Of a DNA stretch of 44,076 nucleotides, positions 31,413 to 40,050 are shown piece after piece. The stretch lies in assembly GCA_035254305.1 (NCBI GenBank), contig DATFAS010000179.1, positions 1 through 44,076 on the forward strand, written 5' to 3'. The stretch comes from DATFAS01 sp035254305. GTDB taxonomy: Bacteria; Bacillota; Bacilli; Aneurinibacillales; RAOX-1. Both the position numbers and the translations under genes were made by a program. Below the pieces are notes generated by a model. The model was not told where the DNA came from. It saw only the letters and a program-made list of their open reading frames with translations, and did not search any database. The stretch's first letter is position 1. Each line of letters starts with the position of its first letter.

Positions 31413-32624
31413 CTAGAATAAATCCATGTTCACCGCTTCCTTTTGGGCGAAGGAAACACGAACCACTTCTGTTTTCTGTACCGCATCCTCAATTAATTGT
31501 TCAATGTCGAGTTCTTCCTCGAATTTTATTGCTTTTTCTATACTTGGACGGGTAACAGGAGATTTTGGAACAAAAATCGTACAGCAGTCTTCAAATGGAA
31601 GGATCGAGGTTTCATACGTTCCAATACGGTGAGCTAACTGAATAATCTCTGTTTTATCCATGGTGACAACAGGACGAATGATCGGGAACCGTGTAACCTG
31701 ATTAATCGTATGCATACTTTCAAGTGTTTGGCTGGCCACTTGTCCAAGGCTTTCTCCAGTTGCAATAGCTAAAGCCTTCTGCTTGACCGCAAGCCGTTCA
31801 GCAATCCGCATCATAAATCTACGCATAATGGTAATTAGATAGTGCTCTGGGCACTTCTGTCTGATCTGGGTTTGGATCTCCGTAAAAGGCACCATATGAA
31901 CCTTTATCTCTCCTTGCCCATATTGACTTACGATTCCTGCAAGATCCAATACCTTCTGTCTGGCACGTTCACTTGTAAAAGGTGGACTTTCAAAATGAAT
32001 CCCTTCAATCCGTAGTCCCCTCTTCATAGCCAACCAGCCTGCTACAGGGCTGTCAATACCACCTGAAAGAAGCAGCATCGCTTTCCCACTTGTCCCAACA
32101 GGAAGCCCTCCAAAAGCGGGTACGTTTGTTGCCGTAATAAAGGCACCTTCATTTCGGATTTCAATTCGCAGTAATACCTCCGGTTGATGGACATCAACCT
32201 TGATCCCCTCAAAATTCCTTAAGATATATCCCCCAACCAAATGGTTCATTTCCATGGACCGGTGAGGAAATCTTTTGTTTGACCGCTTAACCTCTACTTT
32301 GAAGGTTCTCGGCTGTGGGCTAGTGTCTAAAATGACCGATAGAGCTGCTTTTTGAATCTCCTCTAAGGTCGGATTTTCTACTCTCTTCGTTGGACTAAAA
32401 GAAGTGATTCCAAAAACCTTTCCTACCTTCTCAGCCACACTCTCATACGGTTCTCCATTCAATGCTATGTACATCCTGCCGTATGCCTTTTCTACTTTAG
32501 CTTTAGGAAATTCCCGAAGGTTTCGCTTAAGATTATCCACAAGCTGTTTTTCAAACATCCCACGATTTTTCCCTTTTAGCGCCATTTCCCCATATCGAAT
32601 TAAAATATCATCATAATGAACCAT
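31413..32624 (-). CDS. thiI: tRNA uracil 4-sulfurtransferase ThiI
   Basis: A 403-residue enzyme that activates tRNA U8 with ATP and transfers sulfur to make 4-thiouridine. The N-terminal ferredoxin-like and THUMP domains (to about 165) are followed by the PP-loop SGGIDSPVAGW. The CCTIFVPKSPVTRPS motif near the C terminus matches the Bacillus enzymes, which lack a rhodanese domain. It starts 12 bp after the desulfurase gene, as in B. subtilis nifZ-thiI. SD AAGGTGC is modest. Confidence 0.95.
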   Translation of the reverse strand: MVHYDDILIRYGEMALKGKNRGMFEKQLVDNLKRNLREFPKAKVEKAYGRMYIALNGEPYESVAEKVGKVFGITSFSPTKRVENPTLEEIQKAALSVILDTSPQPRTFKVEVKRSNKRFPHRSMEMNHLVGGYILRNFEGIKVDVHQPEVLLRIEIRNEGAFITATNVPAFGGLPVGTSGKAMLLLSGGIDSPVAGWLAMKRGLRIEGIHFESPPFTSERARQKVLDLAGIVSQYGQGEIKVHMVPFTEIQTQIRQKCPEHYLITIMRRFMMRIAERLAVKQKALAIATGESLGQVASQTLESMHTINQVTRFPIIRPVVTMDKTEIIQLAHRIGTYETSILPFEDCCTIFVPKSPVTRPSIEKAIKFEEELDIEQLIEDAVQKTEVVRVSFAQKEAVNMDLF

Positions 32625-32636
32625 TCTTTAGCACCT

Positions 32637-33785
32637 TCATTTCACATTTAACATCTTTTTAATCTGTGGAACCAACTTTGTTATCGTTTCGTTAAACTGT
32701 CTTGCCTCATCTAACGTATTCAGATAAGAAAGACTTACACGAATAGAGCTTTTGGCTCGTTCATCGTCAAGGCCCATAGCGGATAGAACCCGACTTGGAA
32801 GACCCGACTTCGATGAACAAGCAGATTTTGTTGATACATAAATTCCTTCATCCTCCAAGGCATGAAGGACAACTTCTGATTTCAATCCAGGTAGAGAGAA
32901 ATTAAGAATATGTGGAGATCCTTGCTCAGGTGTATTGAGATAACACCCTTCAAGCTGTTGAAGTCCGTTCCACAATACCTTTCGCGCCTGACTAAGCTCA
33001 TTGGATTGATGGTTTAACTTCTCTAGTGTAATCCTCATTGCCTTAACCATTCCAACGATTCCTGCTAAGTTTTCTGTACCTGAACGATAATTTCCTTCTT
33101 GTCCTCCACCTGCCATCAAGGGTAGAAGTTTAATCCCTTTTCTTACGTATAATAAGCCAATTCCTTTCGGACCATGAAACTTATGCGCAGAAAGAGAAAG
33201 CAGATCTACACCAACCTTCGAAGGTTCAACAGGTATTTTACCAAATGCTTGAACTGCATCGACATGAAAAAGGATTTTAGGATAATCACGAAGTACTTTT
33301 CCGATTTCTGCAATCGGTTGAATACTGCCCACTTCATTATTAATGTACATAATAGAGACCAAAATGGTATCTTCACGAACGGCATTCTTAAGATCTTCGA
33401 TCCGAACCATTCCATCCTTGTCTACCGGTAGGATAGTCAGCTCATACCCAAAATGATCTCGCAATTGAATACACGTATCATAAACGGCTGAGTGCTCAAT
33501 GGCCGAGGTAATGATATGTTTACCTCTTTTCCCATACTGAAAAGCAACCCCTTTGATCGCCGTATTATTACTTTCGGTTGCCCCGGAAGTAAAAATAACT
33601 TCACCTGGGTTCACTCCCAAAAATTTCGCGGCCAGTTCTCTAGACTGCTCCAGTAATTTGTCAGCTTGCACCCCAAGATGATGAAGAGATGATGGGTTCC
33701 CATAATAGTTTCCCAAAACCTGCTTCATAGACTCCACTACTTCCGGATATAATGGTGTCGTTGCCCCGTTATCAAAATAAATCAA
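32637..33785 (-). CDS. Cysteine desulfurase (NifS/IscS-like) partner of ThiI
   Basis: A 382-residue PLP enzyme that takes sulfur from cysteine. IYFDNGATTPLYPEVVESM start, PLP lysine in LLSLSAHKFHGPKGIGLLY (about 204) and persulfide Cys in STKSACSSKSGLPS are clear. Being upstream of thiI in one operon, it most likely supplies sulfur for s4U8, as NifZ does in B. subtilis, rather than for Fe-S clusters. SD GGGGTGAACC. Confidence 0.92.
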   Translation of the reverse strand: MIYFDNGATTPLYPEVVESMKQVLGNYYGNPSSLHHLGVQADKLLEQSRELAAKFLGVNPGEVIFTSGATESNNTAIKGVAFQYGKRGKHIITSAIEHSAVYDTCIQLRDHFGYELTILPVDKDGMVRIEDLKNAVREDTILVSIMYINNEVGSIQPIAEIGKVLRDYPKILFHVDAVQAFGKIPVEPSKVGVDLLSLSAHKFHGPKGIGLLYVRKGIKLLPLMAGGGQEGNYRSGTENLAGIVGMVKAMRITLEKLNHQSNELSQARKVLWNGLQQLEGCYLNTPEQGSPHILNFSLPGLKSEVVLHALEDEGIYVSTKSACSSKSGLPSRVLSAMGLDDERAKSSIRVSLSYLNTLDEARQFNETITKLVPQIKKMLNVK

Positions 33786-33970
33786 AATGGTTCACCCCAT
33801 TTTTCTACCTAAACTTTGTTTATTATTCCCTCATACGTTGGAAAAAGCCCAAATTATATCTTAACATAGTTATTTTCAAAGGAAAAACCCCTTCTTCTAA
33901 ATTTAAGCTTTTACAATTCTTTGTCAAAAATTGCTTTTTATTTGTAATCGCTTACAGGCTTGTGAGACTA

Positions 33971-33999
33971 TTTACAAACAAGAATTTACTTGTTAGAAT
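33971..33999 (+). promoter_or_regulatory. Promoter of the 49-residue ORF
   Basis: TTTACA, 17-bp spacer, TAGAAT, both five of six. The -35 overlaps the imperfect palindrome TGTGAGACTATTTACA (33961-33976). Confidence 0.5.
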
Positions 34000-34080
34000 T
34001 ATCAATAAATTAACGAATCTATGGTATTGCGGTAAAGATCTAAAGATTTTATTTAGATAAAAATATGGAGGGATCCAATC

Positions 34081-34230
34081 ATGACTGTAACTGTTAAGGT
34101 AGAAATTCTTAAGCAATTAGAAGAACAAATCAAATTACTTCAATCTCAGCTTCGCACCTTAAAACATCAATCTGAAGGTTTTGAAATGCTTGATAGCGAT
34201 CTTTGTCTTATGGAAGTGTACAACGGATAA
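34081..34230 (+). CDS. Hypothetical 49-residue coiled-coil protein
   Basis: A short ORF with a strong SD (GGAGGGATCC) and a promoter 80 bp upstream. The sequence begins MTVTVKVEILKQLEEQIKLL and contains heptad-like Leu/Ile spacing to about residue 28, then an acidic end with one Cys (DSDLCLMEVYNG). It has no membrane segment. I recognise no family. Good translation signals and the terminator 150 bp downstream make it a credible gene. Confidence 0.6.
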   Translation: MTVTVKVEILKQLEEQIKLLQSQLRTLKHQSEGFEMLDSDLCLMEVYNG

Positions 34231-34380
34231 CCTGGGAACAAGTAGATAAGTGGGATGCCCAGACTCATAAGGTCCTCCAGGTCTCTTATTCCCTTCATTT
34301 TACCTCAATTTTTCAAAATAAGCTCCCTACAGGCTCTTAACATGCTAGTACTCCTTGGATATGAGAGAAAACTTATAAAT
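34231..34380 (+). other. Noncoding 3' region between the 49-residue ORF and its terminator
   Basis: About 150 bp without an ORF. It contains several short complementary stretches (GGGATGCCCAG; CCTGG near the start with CCAGG about 45 bp later). It may be a structured 3' UTR or the source of a small RNA. No known RNA family was recognised. Confidence 0.3.
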
Positions 34381-34414
34381 AACAGCTAGCCTCATAAGGC
34401 TAGCTGTTTTTTTA
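34381..34414 (+). terminator. Terminator after the 49-residue ORF region
   Basis: ACAGCTAGCC / GGCTAGCTGT, loop TCATAA, followed by TTTTTTTATT. Confidence 0.88.
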
Positions 34415-34493
34415 TTAGGCTAGAATAGATTCCATAAATTTACACGTTTTAACTTTAAACTTTTTACCATGCTAAAAGCATGGAGGTGTTCAA

Positions 34494-35162
34494 ATGAAAA
34501 AAATATTCCCTATTGCACTATCAGCTTGTCTTATTGGCTTAACCGGTTGCGGAATGGCTCAACATCAATCACGAACCAATTCATATACTGGAAATACGAA
34601 TCAAACAAGAATAACAGCCACTGACACAACGACACCAGGTACAACAACAGCACCGGATACAACAACGACACCAGGTACCACTACTACTACACCGGATACA
34701 ACAACGACACCAGGTACCACTACTACTACACCAGGTACAACAACAACACCAGGTACCACTACTACAACACCAGGTACCACTACACCACCAGGTACCACTA
34801 CAACACCAGGTACTACCACAACACCAGGTACTACTACAACACCGGGTACCACTACAACACCGGGTACCACTACAACACCAGGTACTACTACAACACCGGG
34901 TACTACCACAACACCGGGTACCGGTTTCCACAACTATTTTACAGATGTCCCTGAAGGACAATGGTATTCTGGTACAGTGGAATGGGCAAAAGAATCAGGC
35001 ATGATGAGTGGAATGCCGACAGGTGAATTCCTTCCTGAAAAACCAATAACTAGAGCCGAAGTAGCCGCTATGCTACAGAAACTAGCTCAACAAGGTTATT
35101 TCACCAAATCAGGGGCTACAACACAAGGAATAACAACAACACCTGGAACTTCAAGACCTTAA
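34494..35162 (+). CDS. Lipoprotein with Thr-Pro-Gly repeats and one SLH motif
   Basis: A 222-residue surface protein. Residues 1-18 are a lipoprotein signal with lipobox LTGC, so it would be anchored in the membrane. Residues about 44-143 are a low-complexity spacer of repeated TTTTPG. Then one S-layer-homology motif follows (NYFTDVPEGQWYSGTVEWAK, ending ITRAEVAAMLQKL). A single SLH unit is fewer than the three generally needed for wall binding, so it may pair with other copies. SD TGGAGGTG. Terminator follows. Confidence 0.8.
   Translation: MKKIFPIALSACLIGLTGCGMAQHQSRTNSYTGNTNQTRITATDTTTPGTTTAPDTTTTPGTTTTTPDTTTTPGTTTTTPGTTTTPGTTTTTPGTTTPPGTTTTPGTTTTPGTTTTPGTTTTPGTTTTPGTTTTPGTTTTPGTGFHNYFTDVPEGQWYSGTVEWAKESGMMSGMPTGEFLPEKPITRAEVAAMLQKLAQQGYFTKSGATTQGITTTPGTSRP
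34624..34925 (+). repeat. Tandem repeat encoding TTTTPG units
   Basis: About 15 near-identical units of 15-21 bp, such as ACAACACCAGGTACCACT. They keep frame and vary mainly at third positions (GGTACCACT, GGTACTACC). It is likely to change in length by slippage or recombination. Confidence 0.9.
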
Positions 35163-35167
35163 CATAG

Positions 35168-35199
35168 GAAAAAGGACACATATCGGTGTCCTTTTTTCT
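35168..35199. terminator. Terminator after the SLH lipoprotein gene
   Basis: AAAAAGGACAC / GTGTCCTTTTTT with a short loop; symmetrical A and T runs suggest use from both sides. Confidence 0.85.
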
Positions 35200-35204
35200 T
35201 ACTT

Positions 35205-36296
35205 TTATAAAGGGATTGAGGGAAATATAGAATGAACCTCGAACATCATCCAGGATAAAAAGGCAGCCAACCCAGCATAGGATATACCAAAAATCCAACG
35301 TGTTCGACTAGAGACCTGGTAATATTCTTCCTGTTTTACAATAGAGGATTGGTACTCCGGATAAACCATATAGTTTATCTGCAGCTTCATCCGAATAACT
35401 TCTGATTCCTGCTCTGTTCCTATAAGTCGAACCTTATGAATTAACCCATAAGGGAAAGGAACTCGGGAAAGTAAACCTATACCAGGGTAATACAAATTAC
35501 AATATTCCTCTTGAGTCAAGCGATCACAAGCCTGAGAGAATGGAAGCTCTCGTTGATGAGACTCAGCAGGAATCGGAAGGCCACTCTCTTCAAAGTGAAG
35601 TCTCTTCGCTTCTATGACAAGACCGGTTTGCTGCCATGATGGATCGGAGTCATTCTTTCGAACGAATTTCTTATATAGCTCCCAGGCAAATAGTCCCCAA
35701 AAAATTAAAAATAGAAGAGCCTGTAGATAGATGATGACGAAAAGGCCGCCAACTAGACCAATCACCCATAGCCATCTTGAAATAGCTGTAACAATGCGCC
35801 CTCCATCAAGAGGATGGATAGGAATTAAATTAATAAGATTTAGAAAAAATCCAACCTGAGCAATCGATAATAAGGCCGGAGAATTGAAAAAATAGGCTAG
35901 AAAAAAAGTAACCAAAGCACCAAGAGATCCTATAAATGGACCACCAAATGCCAGATAGGCCTCTGTAGCCGCATCGACTGGTTGTTTCTTAAGTGTGATT
36001 AAGGCACCCATAAATGGGATAAAAGCAGGAGCAGAAACAGGAATTCCTTTTCTCTTTGCTGCAATGACATGTCCCATTTCATGAATAAAAATCATGATGG
36101 CCACTCCAACCGCAAATGTCCAAGGATAAATAAGAGCATAGGCCCCAATCATTAGAGCCATACTCCAGATCGTTCCACCTATTTTCCCTAGTTTGAGCAA
36201 CGGTAATAAAAACTTTAATTTCCCCCCTGCAACAGCTAGGAAGGCTAGAATTCCCCCAAATGGAGTCCACCGACTTTTCTTCTTCCTTGATTTCAT
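35205..36296 (-). CDS. Site-2-type intramembrane metalloprotease (M50 family)
   Basis: A 363-residue membrane protein with about six helices. The zinc motif HEMGH is at residues 72-76, and the third ligand Asp164 in NLIPIHPLDGGR. The C-terminal 130 residues are soluble apart from a final helix. M50 proteins cut substrates within the membrane, such as anti-sigma factors, but the target is unknown. I chose ATG 36296, preceded by GGAGGTG; the frame is open 11 codons further. It follows azlD closely (11 bp) on the same strand. Confidence 0.88.
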   Translation of the reverse strand: MKSRKKKSRWTPFGGILAFLAVAGGKLKFLLPLLKLGKIGGTIWSMALMIGAYALIYPWTFAVGVAIMIFIHEMGHVIAAKRKGIPVSAPAFIPFMGALITLKKQPVDAATEAYLAFGGPFIGSLGALVTFFLAYFFNSPALLSIAQVGFFLNLINLIPIHPLDGGRIVTAISRWLWVIGLVGGLFVIIYLQALLFLIFWGLFAWELYKKFVRKNDSDPSWQQTGLVIEAKRLHFEESGLPIPAESHQRELPFSQACDRLTQEEYCNLYYPGIGLLSRVPFPYGLIHKVRLIGTEQESEVIRMKLQINYMVYPEYQSSIVKQEEYYQVSSRTRWIFGISYAGLAAFLSWMMFEVHSIFPSIPL

Positions 36297-36307
36297 ATGA
36301 CACCTCC

Positions 36308-36625
36308 CTAAACAGTTAAAAACCCCCATAGAAATACGCCTAAAATTCCACCCATAACAACAAACATAATATTTATCCGAAAGATGGATAAAACCACGGA
36401 TACAAGAGCACCAGCAATTGCAGAAGAGGAAGAGGAATCCCCTGTTGAATCAAGCACCCCCGGAAAGATTAAAGCACCTAAAGCTGCAAATGGGATAAAT
36501 CCCAAAAAGCGGTTAAGAAATGGATTTAGTTTGATATTCTGCAATAATACCATAGGAAGAAGTCGTGGGAGGTACGTTACAAGCCCCATTCCTAGGATCA
36601 AAAGCCATAAATAATCTGTCTTCAC
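36308..36625 (-). CDS. azlD: AzlD-family branched-chain amino acid exporter subunit
   Basis: A 105-residue protein with three to four helices matching AzlD: LLILGMGLVTYLPRLLPMV, then FLGFIPFAALGALIFPG. It pairs with AzlC to form an exporter. The GTG start at 36623-36625 overlaps the azlC stop (GTGA), with GGAGGTGA as SD inside azlC, so translation is coupled. The frame is open upstream into azlC but that part is not AzlD-like. Confidence 0.88.
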   Translation of the reverse strand: MKTDYLWLLILGMGLVTYLPRLLPMVLLQNIKLNPFLNRFLGFIPFAALGALIFPGVLDSTGDSSSSSAIAGALVSVVLSIFRINIMFVVMGGILGVFLWGFLTV

Positions 36626-37380
36626 GCATCCTTCACCTCCGATTTGAAAAAGAAGCTTCCAACCAAAGCAGCCATAACAGTTGAAATAATAATCGCCCAT
36701 CCCGTGGAGAGCCCTTTAAAGAGGGGAACCCAATGTAGAATCCCATGAACACTTGCAGCTGTCAATGACACAACCATAATTTCCTTGGACTTACCCAATG
36801 ATGGAACAAGAAGTGCAATAAACATAGCGTATAAAGCAATTCCCATGCTGCTTTTTAGAGAGGTTGGGAGCCCTTGTGCTAGAAAGATGCCAATAATTGT
36901 TCCAATATTCCATGATAGAAAAGCTAATCCATTCAACGCAAGTAGGAAATAACCTGAAAGCTTCGATTCACTTCGAAGGGAAGCTACTGAAAAGGTTTCA
37001 TCTGTAATCCCATAGGAAAATAGAATTCTCAATACTTTAGACGCTTCTAAATCTACTCTTTGGTAAAGAGATGCACTCATTAAAAAGTGACGTAAATTTA
37101 AAATAAATGTGGTAAAAATAATTTCAGAAAAACCAGCCCCTAAAGCAATAAGATTAACTCCTACAAATTGACTAGCACCTGCAAAAATAAAAACGGACAT
37201 CATTATACTAATATAATTAGGAATACCGGTAGACTTTGCTAATAACCCAAACGCTATAGCAATGGGAATATACCCCACAGCAATTGGGATTCCGGCGCGC
37301 AAACCGGCAGCAAGTTTAGTCTTCTTATTTTCTTGTATCATAATGGGTGATGAGACTAAACATTCATCCTTTCCCTCCAT
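36622..37380 (-). CDS. azlC: AzlC-family branched-chain amino acid exporter subunit
   Basis: A 252-residue membrane protein. Motifs AGIPIAVGYIPIAIAFGLLA, FAGASQFVGVNLIALGAG and LRHFLMSASL are those of AzlC/YgaZ. It would export leucine, valine or analogues together with AzlD. SD GGAGGAAAAG. First gene of azlC-azlD-M50. Which amino acid is moved is not determinable here. Confidence 0.9.
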   Translation of the reverse strand: MEGKDECLVSSPIMIQENKKTKLAAGLRAGIPIAVGYIPIAIAFGLLAKSTGIPNYISIMMSVFIFAGASQFVGVNLIALGAGFSEIIFTTFILNLRHFLMSASLYQRVDLEASKVLRILFSYGITDETFSVASLRSESKLSGYFLLALNGLAFLSWNIGTIIGIFLAQGLPTSLKSSMGIALYAMFIALLVPSLGKSKEIMVVSLTAASVHGILHWVPLFKGLSTGWAIIISTVMAALVGSFFFKSEVKDA

Positions 37381-37513
37381 CTCACTTTTCCTCCATCACT
37401 AATTTGTTAAAAATAACAACTTTATAGGTTTGTATGCTCACATTTTTCATACTTCCTTCCATTTTATCAAAAATTAACGTAGTGGATGAAACCTTTTCTG
37501 TAGCCTGTCATAC

Positions 37514-37542
37514 TTGTATTCTTAGAAAAGTTGCTCTATGAT
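37514..37542 (+). promoter_or_regulatory. ytpB promoter
   Basis: TTGTAT, 17-bp spacer, TATGAT, about 40 bp before the ATG, in the 200-bp gap shared with the divergent azlC. Confidence 0.5.
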
Positions 37543-37582
37543 AGATGCGAATAACTAGACCGAATTTAAAGGTGAGAAATAA

Positions 37583-38665
37583 ATGTATCCCAAAGGCCCT
37601 CTTCGACTCATGTATAGTCTATACCGATATATTTTTCCAGAGGTTAAGCAAGAATTAAATAAATGGAAAAATCAAGCTGCTCTCATCCCTGATCCCGAAT
37701 TACGGAAACAGGCACTCTCAAGCATTGAGAACAAAACGTTTCATTGCGAAGGGGGCTGTGTATATGCAGCTGGTAACATTCCCTTTAAGAAGCCTTTAAT
37801 TACTTTGATTGTCGCTTATCAAACGATTAGTGACTATCTTGATAATCTCTGCGATCGTTCAACAACAAGCACATCCGACAATTTTATCCTTCTACACCAA
37901 TCCATGCTTGATGCCGTGTTACTCACTCCACCGAACCGAAATTATTACGCCTTTAATAAAGAAAAAGATGATGGAGGATACCTACAAAATCTAGTCACCA
38001 CCTGTCAACATGAAATTCAAAAGTTACCAAACTATGAATTTGTTAAAGAACAGGTTTTCTTTTTGGCTAAACTATACTGTGAACTACAGGCCCACAAGCA
38101 TGTAAATAAGAATCAAAGAGAAGGTTTACTCCTTAACTGGTGGAAAATCAATCAAGATAAAGCACCACTGTTGATGTGGCATGAGTTCGCAGCTGCTACA
38201 GGGTCTACCTTAGGTGTATTCCATTTGTTTCAAATGGCTTCTGAGCCCACTCTTTCTGGAGAAAGAATCCATTATATTATGGAAGCGTACTTCCCTTGGA
38301 TCTGTTCACTTCATATTCTTTTAGACTATCTAATTGACCTAGAAGAAGATAATTTAGGAGGGGATTTAAACTTTATCTCCTATTATCAAGATCAAGAAGA
38401 AATACAACAGCGACTCACCTATATTGCAAGAGAGGCACACAAACAAGCGACTTTACTACCTGATTCAGAATTTCACCATATGATCATTGATGGGCTCCTA
38501 GGTTTATATCTGTCGGACGGGAAAGTTCTACGTCAACCAATGGTAATGAATATTGCTAAACAATTAATCCAAAGCTCCTCTTTACGTACCCGATTCTTTT
38601 TCTGGAATAGTCGTGGTTATCGAGGGAAAAAAGCAATCCTACAAGCTCCACCCACAGATCAATAA
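37583..38665 (+). CDS. ytpB: Tetraprenyl-beta-curcumene synthase (YtpB, DUF2600)
   Basis: A 360-residue large terpene synthase of the YtpB family, which cyclises tetraprenyl diphosphate to tetraprenyl-beta-curcumene, precursor of sporulenes or baciterpenol. Two Asp-rich motifs are visible, DYLDNLCDR (about residue 87) and DYLIDLEEDN (about 246), which bind magnesium diphosphate. FHCEGGCVYA and the C-terminal FFFWNSRGYRGKKA are characteristic. SD AAAGGTGAG. No sqhC homologue lies in the window. Confidence 0.92.
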   Translation: MYPKGPLRLMYSLYRYIFPEVKQELNKWKNQAALIPDPELRKQALSSIENKTFHCEGGCVYAAGNIPFKKPLITLIVAYQTISDYLDNLCDRSTTSTSDNFILLHQSMLDAVLLTPPNRNYYAFNKEKDDGGYLQNLVTTCQHEIQKLPNYEFVKEQVFFLAKLYCELQAHKHVNKNQREGLLLNWWKINQDKAPLLMWHEFAAATGSTLGVFHLFQMASEPTLSGERIHYIMEAYFPWICSLHILLDYLIDLEEDNLGGDLNFISYYQDQEEIQQRLTYIAREAHKQATLLPDSEFHHMIIDGLLGLYLSDGKVLRQPMVMNIAKQLIQSSSLRTRFFFWNSRGYRGKKAILQAPPTDQ

Positions 38666-38667
38666 AA

Positions 38668-38706
38668 GAGAGGCCGTCCCAGTGGAAACCTTCAGGACGG
38701 CCTCAT
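38668..38706. terminator. Terminator between ytpB and the PaaK-like gene
   Basis: GAGGCCGTCC / GGACGGCCTC around a 15-base loop, flanked by A- and T-rich DNA; suitable for both convergent genes. Confidence 0.8.
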
Positions 38707-38708
38707 TC

Positions 38709-39908
38709 TTATTTGCGTTGATCAAATAACTGTCTTTGATTTCGATCAAGAGAATGCACAGGAACAAACTCTACTTTAAGGGATACACGGAGTTCATCCT
38801 TCAAGCGTTGGCTAACTATTTCTTTAAATGACTGGATCTGAATAGTAGATTCTATCTGAAGCAGAAGATAATCACCTACCAATGAATCTGTCAAAATGTT
38901 TCCCTGGAAATACTCAACCTCTGTGAATAATTTCAATATTTTATGAATCTGTAAGGGATGGATGATCCGAGTTCCTATCACAACACTTTCATCCACATTC
39001 CCGAAAATTCGGATAAACCTCTCCCCTTGCTTACCTTCCATCCATTTTGCTAACTCACCGGTACCATAACGAATGAGTGGATAAGATGTGTCTAGCACTG
39101 TTACAACGATTTCTCCTAATTCTGTATTATAGATCATTGTCCCAGAAACAGGATCACAGAGATGCACAATAACGTGTTCACAGACCTTCCAATCAAAATC
39201 TCTCTCTTCACGATAAGCAATACATCCTAATTCCTCTATTGCATATCCTTCTGCAAGCCTCATTTCATATCTCTCTACCTTCTTCAACAGCATAGGCGGG
39301 ACCATTCCCCCTAACACAAAAAACTTCTCTAATTGAAATACTCTTCCATCCTGTATTTGCGCTGTTTGAAAGGCCTCTAGAAGCTTCGATAAAGTCTGAG
39401 GGCTTCCAATAAAACCAGTAATCCCCCATTCTTGAATACTTCGAACCAGATCTATTTGCTTATCGAATTCAATAGAGATTACTGTACTTCCAAGTTTCTG
39501 CAGCCCAGAATCAACCATCGAGCTCAGTGGCTTCGTTTGCATGGAAATCGTATTCCAAACGACGTCATCTTCTCCAAACCCAACAGCTGCTAGTGCTTCC
39601 GCAAAGAAACCAAAATTATGTTTGTCTCTCTGCGGAATATATCCACCCCAGGTGGATGAAAATATTCTCGAAAATTCAGCAATCGGTATGGTCTCTAAAC
39701 ATCCCAACGGTGGTCTTAACTCCTGTTGCTTGAGTAGCTGCTCTCTACGCATAATCGGAATTCCCTCAAGATCTTCTTCCTCTTCCATATCCTCTGGGTC
39801 CACATGAGCCGTTTCCATCCAATTCCTCCAGCCTAAAGAAGCCTGATAAGCTTTATCGATCACTTCCCTAAGCAACTTTTCCTTCAATATTCTCCACCCC
39901 ATTTCCAT
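38709..39908 (-). CDS. PaaK-like adenylate-forming protein with altered motifs
   Basis: A 399-residue protein with the outline of phenylacetate-CoA ligases: an N-terminal IPIMRREQLLKQ segment, an AMP-binding loop region, and DTSYPLIRYGTGELAKW. The expected Ser/Thr/Gly-rich SSGTTGxP reads SSTWGGYIPQ, the YGxTE motif reads YAIEELG, and the RTGD motif ends in Glu. It may use another acid, have lost ligase function, or be a specialised branch. The start is uncertain: ATG 39908 has no clear SD, while a TTG at 39887 has GGGGTGGAG. No paa genes surround it. Confidence 0.6.
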   Translation of the reverse strand: MEMGWRILKEKLLREVIDKAYQASLGWRNWMETAHVDPEDMEEEEDLEGIPIMRREQLLKQQELRPPLGCLETIPIAEFSRIFSSTWGGYIPQRDKHNFGFFAEALAAVGFGEDDVVWNTISMQTKPLSSMVDSGLQKLGSTVISIEFDKQIDLVRSIQEWGITGFIGSPQTLSKLLEAFQTAQIQDGRVFQLEKFFVLGGMVPPMLLKKVERYEMRLAEGYAIEELGCIAYREERDFDWKVCEHVIVHLCDPVSGTMIYNTELGEIVVTVLDTSYPLIRYGTGELAKWMEGKQGERFIRIFGNVDESVVIGTRIIHPLQIHKILKLFTEVEYFQGNILTDSLVGDYLLLQIESTIQIQSFKEIVSQRLKDELRVSLKVEFVPVHSLDRNQRQLFDQRK

Positions 39909-39974
39909 TATTTTCTTGTTATGTAAACGTTATCACGAATCGTCAAATACGTCAAATATGAAAGGTGGGGCTAA

Positions 39975-40036
39975 AAAACACTAAAAAGAGGCTACCAGCA
40001 AAAGAGCCCATATTATAGACCTTTTGAGATAGCCAT
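39975..40036 (-). terminator. Terminator of the RND efflux operon
   Basis: On the minus strand GGCTATC...AAAAGG pairs imperfectly with CTTTT...GGTAGCC, then TCTTTTT. The upper stem is irregular. Confidence 0.5.
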
Positions 40037-40050
40037 TTTTTATTTATTTT

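Noticed and set aside
33961..33976. TGTGAGACTATTTACA as a third Fnr box
   Set aside because: The right half is TTACA rather than TCACA and coincides with the -35 of a good sigma-A promoter; spacing to the -10 does not match the other two boxes.
34624..34925. Repeat array as a CRISPR
   Set aside because: Units are contiguous, coding and without unique spacers of constant length.
34581..34961. Long minus-strand frames opposite the repeat (Cys- or Val-Pro-Gly-rich)
   Set aside because: They arise only because the plus-strand repeat has a period divisible by three; there is no SD or promoter for them.
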